NCBI RefSeq assembly: GCF_032854445.1
Contig: NC_088297.1
Span: 24,003,127-24,067,126 of the forward strand
Direction of reading: 5' to 3'
Length of the DNA: 64,000 nucleotides
From: Liolophura sinensis
Taxonomy: Eukaryota; Mollusca; Polyplacophora; Chitonida; Chitonidae
Shown here: positions 57,147 through 64,000 of the stretch, piece after piece
Numbering within the stretch: position 1 is the first letter of the stretch
Layout: each line of letters starts with the position of its first letter
Notes under the pieces: model-generated
Databases searched by the model: none
Told to the model about the DNA's origin: nothing
The model's input: only the letters and a program-made list of their open reading frames with translations
Position numbers and translations under genes: made by a program

Positions 57147-57302
57147 CTGTTACAGGACCGTGTCCGGATGGTATGTACGGACCTACATGTGAGAACAACT
57201 GTGACTGTCCGAACAGACAATCACCCTCCTGTGACAAGTCTGGGACATGTACCGGACTGTGTAAACCCGGCTTTACTGGATCAGACTGTCAGCCAACAAC
57301 AG
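57147..57302 (+). CDS. EGF-like exon, type B (single domain), intact
   Basis: Acceptor TTTTATCTTAAG|, donor ACAG|GTAAAT, 156 nt, phase 1-1. Differs from 51364 by only a few residues (ENNC, SPSC, SDCQPTT). The acceptor has a purine-interrupted tract and is weaker than the 51364 one. Confidence 0.8.
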
Positions 57303-57394
57303 GTAAATATGAGACGATCTACTTTGCTTGTGCCTTACTCTTTGTAACCATTGAAAGAAAGTTTTTCTGAGAGAGGAAAATGTTCACTCAAGGG

Positions 57395-57505
57395 AGCGTC
57401 CGTGGCCGAAAGGTTAGCACGCCAGCGCGGCGCAATGACCCAAGAGCCTCCCACCAGTGTGATCGCTGTGATTAAGGCACCAATCAAATAAATAAATAAA
57501 TGTTC
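57395..57505 (+). mobile_element. SINE family 1, internally deleted (same junction as 51.6 kb)
   Basis: AGCGTCCGTGGCCGAAAGGT head joined to GATTAAGGCACCAATCAAAT and an AAATAAATAAAT tail. Shares the deletion with 51605-51715, proving descent by module duplication rather than independent insertion. Confidence 0.85.
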
Positions 57506-58839
57506 AGTCAAGCCATGTTTCCAATGTATCAAATATGAAACATTCACGCTGTGTTAAAGTTATTCGAAAAGTCGATCAAAGATAATATTTTTTAAAGTTT
57601 TTGTATATGTGTGCATGTGTGTGTCTATAATGTTTTATTTATTAATAAAAATATTCAACGCGAAAAGGAAATCGTGTGATTTTATTTGGATTATTTTGCT
57701 TCATAAAGACTTTCTGGCTAGTTGTAAGTCAGGCGTAACTTGTATCAATGTTATTTTCAACACTGATGTGATAATGCGAGTCACCATTAATCCGCAATAA
57801 TTGATTTGTCGAGATGTATTAGTTATTATAGTTACACTAAGCCCGCGTGATAAATTTTGAAAAGTTTTTTTGGCGATTACGCGAAAACCCCAACATGAAC
57901 GGGAATAATTCTTTAAAATTCATAATCGTGAGGTCAAGGAGGTCTCAGAAATGTAATTCACCCAAGTGTGCAATTTTTACAGTTGAAGTACTCTGGCGCT
58001 ATTCTCATTCATCTAACTTTAGTCATGTGTGCCAGATTTGAAGAAACTCGGTTTAGTGGTCGTAGAGACAAAGATTCTTAAAGGGCTTTCATATAAATGC
58101 TTCAAATTTAAATGGCCGTCAAGCCTTGTGATACAGGGCAACCATTTTTTTAAACGACAGACCATGGGAAGTAACCGTGTAATTTTTCATCAGATTTGGT
58201 CTGGCGATTTTCTCTGTAGCTGGCTCACAAAGTTATGCTTAATAATCCTGAGAGTTTCAAGATGGTATCATTCAGAGGGCCGATGCCTTAATAATGAATA
58301 TTGTAACAATAAGAAATAATATTAAAACAGTTTTTTTTACACTAGATAAAAATATTTTCTCATAGTTGTAACGGTTAATTACACAATTACTTTCAGCCTT
58401 TAAATATCAGAAGAGAACCTGTGTTTACTACATACATGTTTAAATATCGCCCCCAATTTTCAACTTTTAAGGCCGTTTTTGTAAAAATAGTCCCTAAATT
58501 AAAACTATACTCTCAACCATTTATTTTCAGTGTTGTTTCTTGTCAATAATTACCTACATACCGAGACGTAAGCTTCAAACGGACAACTCAAAAGAAAGTA
58601 TTTTCTACATCTACCTGGAATCTATTTTGCGCTGCTGTAAGAAATTACTTCTTCAATATTTTTTATTTAAAATTTGTGCAATGTATATACACTTCGAAAG
58701 AGTGCTTCCGATAACACTTCTTCTATGAGTTTTTTTGCAACATCCATCCAGAAGGGGCATAAAAACAAGTACTCTGTAAAACGTTATACGAGAATCTAAA
58801 ACTATTAAGACTTAAAGTAACGGCATGTTTGTGTTGTAG

Positions 58840-58971
58840 GTTGTGACACGTCGCAGGCTACCAAGTGCGGAGAAGACTGTCATTGTATAAATAAACTCTA
58901 CTGCGGGCAAGACCTCTGTTATGGGACATGCGAAGAAGGTTGGGAAGGAGGAACTTGTCAAACACCTAAAG
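58840..58971 (+). CDS. EGF-like exon, type C, intact
   Basis: Acceptor TTTGTGTTGTAG|, donor CTAAAG|GTAATT, 132 nt, phase 1-1. Reads CDTSQATKCGEDCHCINKLY, CGQDLCYGTCEEGWEGGTCQ, TPKG. The donor GTAATT is weaker than that of the 53067 exon. Confidence 0.85.
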
Positions 58972-59400
58972 GTAATTTTGGGAAGCTGTGATGACGGGTG
59001 GGAGGGATATCCTATCGGTCACCTACAGGTAATTTTGGAAAGCTGTGATGACGGGTGGGAGGGATATCCTATCGGTCACCTACAGGTACTTTTGGGAAGC
59101 TTTGATAACGGTTGGAGGGGAGAATCTGTCGGTCACATACCGGTAATTTTGGGAAGCTGTGATAACGGTTGGAGGGGAGAACTTGTCAGATACGTACAGG
59201 TAAGATTGGGAAGCTGTGATGACGGGTGGGAGGGGAAAATCTGTCAGACACCTACATGTGAGATTGGGAAGCTGGGATTATGGGTGGGAGGAAGGTTCTT
59301 ACCTATATGTAAGAGTGGGAAACTGTTATAACTGGTGGGAAGGGACAACCTGTTAGACGCATGAAAGGATGGGATAAGGAGTAGGAGGCTGTGATGCGAG
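58972..59400 (+). repeat. Minisatellite from exon C 3' end plus donor, ~7-8 units
   Basis: Units of 57-58 bp: GCTGTGATGACGGGTGGGAG, GGATATCCTATCGGTCACCT, ACAGGTAATTTTGGGAA. The last units and the flank (CTGTTATAAC ... GAAGGGACAACCTGTTAGAC ... GGGATAAGGAGTAGG) match the end of the 53.2-54.06 kb array. Because some units are 57 bp, a 136-codon frame (58921-59331) runs through with repeated CDDGWEG; it is out of frame with exon C and not considered a gene. Confidence 0.85.
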
Positions 59401-59734
59401 GTTTGGTTTGTTGATAGAACCTGTTCGTCAGAAATTCACCAGTGCATGACTGCGCAACTCCCCAAATACTATATTTTCGAGAAAATTGTTGCAAGTCATT
59501 CCCCCGTGGTTGTCATGTTCTACTGTTCTCACAATTATATTTGTATCTTGTATCAGCATGCAGGTGTTTTCTTTTGTAGCACACTTATTGATGCCCGGGT
59601 GAACTTAGCAGTAATTTAGGTAACAAATGTGCCAACGTAAATGGTCATAATTTTTGTCACAGGGTCAATGCAACATGATAGACTACAATATGGAGAGTAA
59701 AACCTAGGCGCTGTTTCTGAAAGGGGTCGTCACG

Positions 59735-60990
59735 TTATGCCTGCTTTTGCTCACCACTCTGTAATAACCTCTGTGACATGCTTGCTTTGGCTCACCACTC
59801 TAAAATAACCTTTGTATCATGCCAGCTTTGGTTCACCACTCTATAAAAACCTCTGCACCACGTCTGCTTTGGATCACCACTCTATAGTAACCTCTGTGCC
59901 ATGACCTCTTTGGTTCACCACCCTATAATAACCTCTGTGCCATGCCTGCTTTGGTTCACCACTCTAAAATAACCTCTGTATCATGCCCTCTTTGGTTCAC
60001 CACTCAATAATAACCTCTGTATCATGCCTGCTTTGGTTCACCACTGTAAAATAACCTCTGTATCATGCCTGGTTTGGTTCACCACTCTAAAATAACCTGT
60101 GTATCATGCCTGCTTTGGTTCACCACTCTGTAACACCCTCTGTGTCATTCCTGCTTTGGTTCACCACTCTATAATACCCTCTGTGCCGTGCCTGCTTTGG
60201 TTCACCATTCTGTAATAACCTCTGTGTCATTACTGCTTTGGTTCACCACTCTATAATACCCTCTGTGCCGTGCCTGCTTTGGTTCACCACTCTGTAATAA
60301 CTTCTGTGCCACGCCTGCTTTGGTTCACCACTTTATAATAACTTCTGTACCACGCCTGCTTTGGTTCACCACTTTATAATAACATATGTGCCATGCCTGC
60401 CTTTTTTAACCACTCTAAAATACCATCTGTGCCGGTTCACCACACTGAAATAACCTCTGTTCCACGCCTGCTTTGGTTCGCCACTCTGTAATAACCTCTG
60501 TGCCATGCCTGATTTTGTTTACTTCTCTATAATAACCTCTGTGCCATGGCTGCTTTGATTCACTAATCTAAAATAACCTCTGTACCATGCCTGCTTTGAT
60601 TCACCACTTTAAAATAACCTCTGTGCCGTGCTTGGTTTGGTTCACAACTCTGTAATAACCTCTGCACCATGCCTGATTTTGTTCACCACTCTATAATAAC
60701 CTCTGTGCCATGCCTCATTTTGTTCACCTCTCTATTATAACCTCCGTGCCATGGCTGCTTTGTTTCACCACTCTGTAATAACCTCTGTGCAATGCCTACT
60801 TTGGTTAACCATTATAAAGTAACCTCTGTACCACGCCTGGTTTGCTCCACCACAACTTCACCCATATCGTGGCTGCTTTTGTTCACCATTCTATAATTAC
60901 ACCCATAAGCTGGTACCTCTGTACTATAACTGCTCTGATTCACCACTCTATGAATCTTGTGTTTCACCACCATCACGCGAGATTTGTAAT
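59735..60990 (+). repeat. 41-bp minisatellite, about 30 units
   Basis: Units CCTCTGTGCCATGCCTGCTT, TGGTTCACCACTCTATAATA, A. Moderately diverged with a strict period. It lies in the intron between exon C (58840) and exon D (61276) and is absent from the 53-54 kb module. Confidence 0.9.
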
Positions 60991-61275
60991 ACTGGAGCAT
61001 AGGCAGTAAACGAGAGTTTGAGAATCACGTGGTGTGTCTGGCCGAGAAAAGCCAATAGTGCACCTGAATGCTTGGCTGACCGCCCTATAACCTTCGTCCA
61101 TAATTACATGTTACCGTATACTTACACTTATACTTATATATGTTTGTACTGGGTATTATGCTGGAATAGGACCAATACTTCCTCATCAGACAATTTAGTT
61201 CGGACATTTAGTTTGCGGGTGCTAAAACTTCACATCAAAAATGTCACTTAAGTTGTGGACCCATTTATGCTTTAG

Positions 61276-61401
61276 TTTGCAACCAGACAGCTCCAACCAA
61301 GTGTGGAGATGAATGTCACTGTGTTGACAGGACGAGGTGTGGAGAAGCCTATTGTGATGGAGGCTGTCGAGACGGATGGACAAACAATGACTGTCAGATA
61401 G
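61276..61401 (+). CDS. EGF-like exon, type D, intact
   Basis: Acceptor TTTATGCTTTAG|, donor GATAG|GTAAGT, 126 nt, phase 1-1. Encodes CNQTAPTKCGDECHCVDRTR, CGEAYCDGGCRDGWTNNDCQ, IG, an 8-Cys EGF-like domain. Strong donor. It completes the A-B-C-D module order. Confidence 0.85.
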   Translation, partial: FATRQLQPSVEMNVTVLTGRGVEKPIVMEAVETDGQTMTVR

Positions 61402-62887
61402 GTAAGTGTAGATATTCATGTTAACACTTACAGGACGGCACACTTTCAAAACACATTGATATCTTCTGACGAATCAGAATACTCCTCTAAAGCATAGGCC
61501 TGTATAGTTACACTGTACACCCACCTGTTCATACATGTACACCTGCCTTTATTTACTGATGACTTACCTGTGGCTGTTTTCGCCGACGTTCCCTAACGTT
61601 GTGGCATTTTCAGTGAGTGAGATAGTTCCGGGTGAGTGGGGAAGTCTTGTACATACTTCCGCGGGCTTCAGGTCAGGAGATTTGGCATGCAGCTGGTTGT
61701 TGACCCCTTCTTGGAAAAGAAAGTTATATTAATATATCAGTTAATAGATAAAAAGATCTAGTTGAGAACAGAGCGATGGGAAAAAGCAAAGTTCAGATCC
61801 GAGCATAACTCATTTACATGTCCGAGGTTTACATTCTGGCAGCGATAACAAAATTTTTATGACCATAGAATAAATGATTGCATATAAATCACCCACCAAA
61901 AAGGCATTATCGTTTTAGTAAAGACACATGTATATGAATATTGGTTATAGATTCAGTTATAGGATACAGCCATTATCTTCACCACTTAGATTTTTCTGAT
62001 ATAGAAAACATTTGTCTTCATACTCTACAATATTTAATACATATTGTTATTCCAGTGATATTGCAGTGTTACCAGAATCACTTTGCTTGTACAGCCCTAC
62101 AAAGGATGTAAACTCGCATCCGGATGAGCACTCATGCTTACGCGGACTCGCTGCCCGTAGCAGAGTAAAGTAGTGTTTTCGAATGCAACTCTCGCCATTT
62201 CTAATACCATTTTAGGTCAATAGTTCTTGTCAGGTACACTTAACCTGGCGAAGGCCAATAGTTCACTCCTTACACTCCGTTCTGCCCCACCCATAAATCT
62301 GCACGTTTATTCCTGGTGGGGGATCTAAAGTCGAGGTAGGCCACATAAACAGTTATGAACCCTTTATGAACAGTTGCAATCAAAGCGCGACTGAGATACT
62401 TGTTTAATTTTTATTTGACCTGGAACTCATTCACGGACTACGAATTTGAACTTTGATATGGAATTCATGTCTGGAATATCCACTGTCTGCCCGGCATCAT
62501 TGAAAACTGATGGCCGCTTCTCTCTTGTGTGTCACCGGCTTTATTTCTTATTTGTATAATTTCTTACATACCTTTGTCTTTGGGAGCTAGTTTTAAACGT
62601 TGTTTTGGAAATGGATCTTGCGATTATCGACTTGGAACGCCTTTTACGGACTACATATGGTATATGAATCTCGGGCATGACGCTTATACATAAAAACTTA
62701 CGTTCCATGGTTTCATCTAGGCTTTGCATCAGGTGATTTATCAGATAATCCATGACTTCCCTTGGTACCGCAGATGCAGACAAAAAAGCAGAATAAAACC
62801 AAAAACGTTGCACTGTTAATGGCTTTATATTTTATGCTGAGTGTTGTAGCATCTTTTTCTATATGTGACCCATTACCACACTTACAG

Positions 62888-63025
62888 TTTCGTCTCCTTT
62901 CGTATCGAGTCCTACAAAATGTGGAAAAGATTGCCATTGTAATAATACCATGTCGTGTGGCTTTAATGTCTGTTTGGGAAGCTTCTGTGCTCCTGGGTGG
63001 GAAGGGAGAACCTGTGAGATCTACA
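62888..63025 (+). CDS. EGF-like exon, type A, with displaced splice sites (duplicate of 55979)
   Basis: Same sequence and the same shifted acceptor and donor as 55979-56116, inside a recently duplicated block (about 62340-63640 versus 55430-56740). Phase 1-1 is preserved if CTACA|GTTAAC is used. The next expected type-B exon would lie just beyond the window end. Confidence 0.45.
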
Positions 63026-64000
63026 GTTAACAATATTTACTCCGTGATATGGCCAGTTAGCATCAAATGTGGAAAAGAATGTCACTGTAATAGGTGTGTA
63101 ATTTTATGCGGTCAGACCTCCAAGAGAAGGAGGGTGTACTTTAGTACAACCATAGTTATAAAACCAGACAGAGGCCTATTCTTCTGGGCCAGGGCTGTAA
63201 GAGCAAAGAGGCGTAGTCTCTCCTAGTCGGAGTTGTAAGAAGAGAGAGAGTCATAGTCTTTCTCAAGTTGTTATAGCTGAGAGAGGCGTATAAAATATAA
63301 GTTCTTAATGATAGCTTCCAATTAAAATGATCTTTAAAACCCACGATAAAGTTTTGGCACTAAATTGCATTTCATTCCGTCAAAGAAGAATCTAACAAAT
63401 ATGATAAAGGTTCTTGTAAGGTTTTTCTTTTTTTTTAAATATTTTGATACTTCTTTACCTTTGGTATGGAAAGTCATACATCACTGGTTATATTCAGCAT
63501 TTTGAATTTAGTACAAACCCAACAAGACATAAATTTAAAGTGAAAGCAACATTTAAGTATGAAGTTAGCTTTGAAAGAAGGAATAGAGACATTTTGACTA
63601 CATTTTAGTAAATATTATTAATATATAAAAATTATTTTAAAAATTAAATCGATATTATTTAAGTGGATGAACTCTAGCTTACGTTGTTTTGGCTCTAGTG
63701 ACATTTCCAGGGTACGATTGTTCCTTTTTTGACCCAGGTCCCAACCTATTGTTATCAATATGCTAAAAAATCCTTTAATTAAGGCTGGATAAAATTCATG
63801 AGGAGACATTGTTGGTAAACGTAAGACAGGAACAGTGTCAGTATCTTAATCTATGCTCACAGCTGGTTTTGTTCTGGTGAGCGGCGTGATCAAAGGAATG
63901 TGAAAATTAGCATTAATCCTTCTGGTTTCATTGACTTTGAATAAAAGAGACATATATGTACAAAGATTATTACCCCTCCTGTTCGCGATGTGTGGTATAT
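63026..64000 (+). other. Intron upstream of an expected type-B exon
   Basis: Collinear with 56117-57090; it ends in GCGATGTGTGGTATAT, which in the sister modules lies about 60-80 bp before the type-B acceptor. The exon itself is outside the window. Confidence 0.6.

Noticed and set aside
58921-59331. 136-codon ORF with repeated CDDGWEG
   Set aside because: Out of frame with exon C and made by 57-bp minisatellite units; treated as an echo of the exon rather than a gene.

Overview
This window is eukaryotic, AT-rich, intron-rich DNA, most likely from a mollusc (possibly a bivalve). The evidence is short phase-1 exons encoding 8-cysteine EGF-like domains, several tRNA-derived SINE families of the kind common in molluscan genomes, a Tc1/mariner element, a Penelope-like relic, a MITE family and many minisatellites. 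No database was searched; family names come from sequence motifs and general knowledge. Most open frames in the window are chance or repeat-derived.

Layout. 1-12.6 kb (+): 3' part of a gene resembling a MEGF10/Draper/SREC-type scavenger receptor. It has a single-EGF exon (1601-1735), a giant exon with 16 EGF repeats (3065-5461), a candidate transmembrane exon (9719 onward) that carries an in-frame stop, and a candidate cytoplasmic-tail exon with YEEM and YENV motifs (12439-12558). 12.6-37 kb: minisatellites, a ~53-bp satellite (19.76-22.01 kb), a signal-peptide first exon (18582-18645) directly behind a minisatellite, a minus-strand exon fragment near 22.7-22.9 kb, a 2.4-kb inverted repeat (23026-25403), a Penelope-like RT fragment (30.2-30.7 kb), SINEs, and an apparently intact Tc1-like transposon (34.49-36.03 kb). 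37-48 kb: a second signal-peptide exon (37786-37855), MITE copies, and a decayed multi-exon gene (40107-43077) flanked by clusters of a short motif that may mark an undescribed mobile element. 48-64 kb (+): tandemly duplicated modules of four EGF exon types (A, B, C, D), some intact and some broken.

How it fits together. Every intact EGF exon, both signal-peptide exons and the candidate transmembrane exon obey phase-1 borders, so any combination can be spliced in frame. The picture is an actively rearranging locus for EGF-rich surface receptors, which in animals of this kind often act in recognition and engulfment. The modules share old insertions (a SINE and a Tc1 relic), which gives a relative chronology. 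The most unusual points are: a 156-bp single-EGF exon that in one paralogue has grown to 2397 bp; a minisatellite built from the 3' end of exon C plus its splice donor, present in three modules; splice sites that appear to have moved in two type-A exons; and the possible new element around the 40-43 kb gene.
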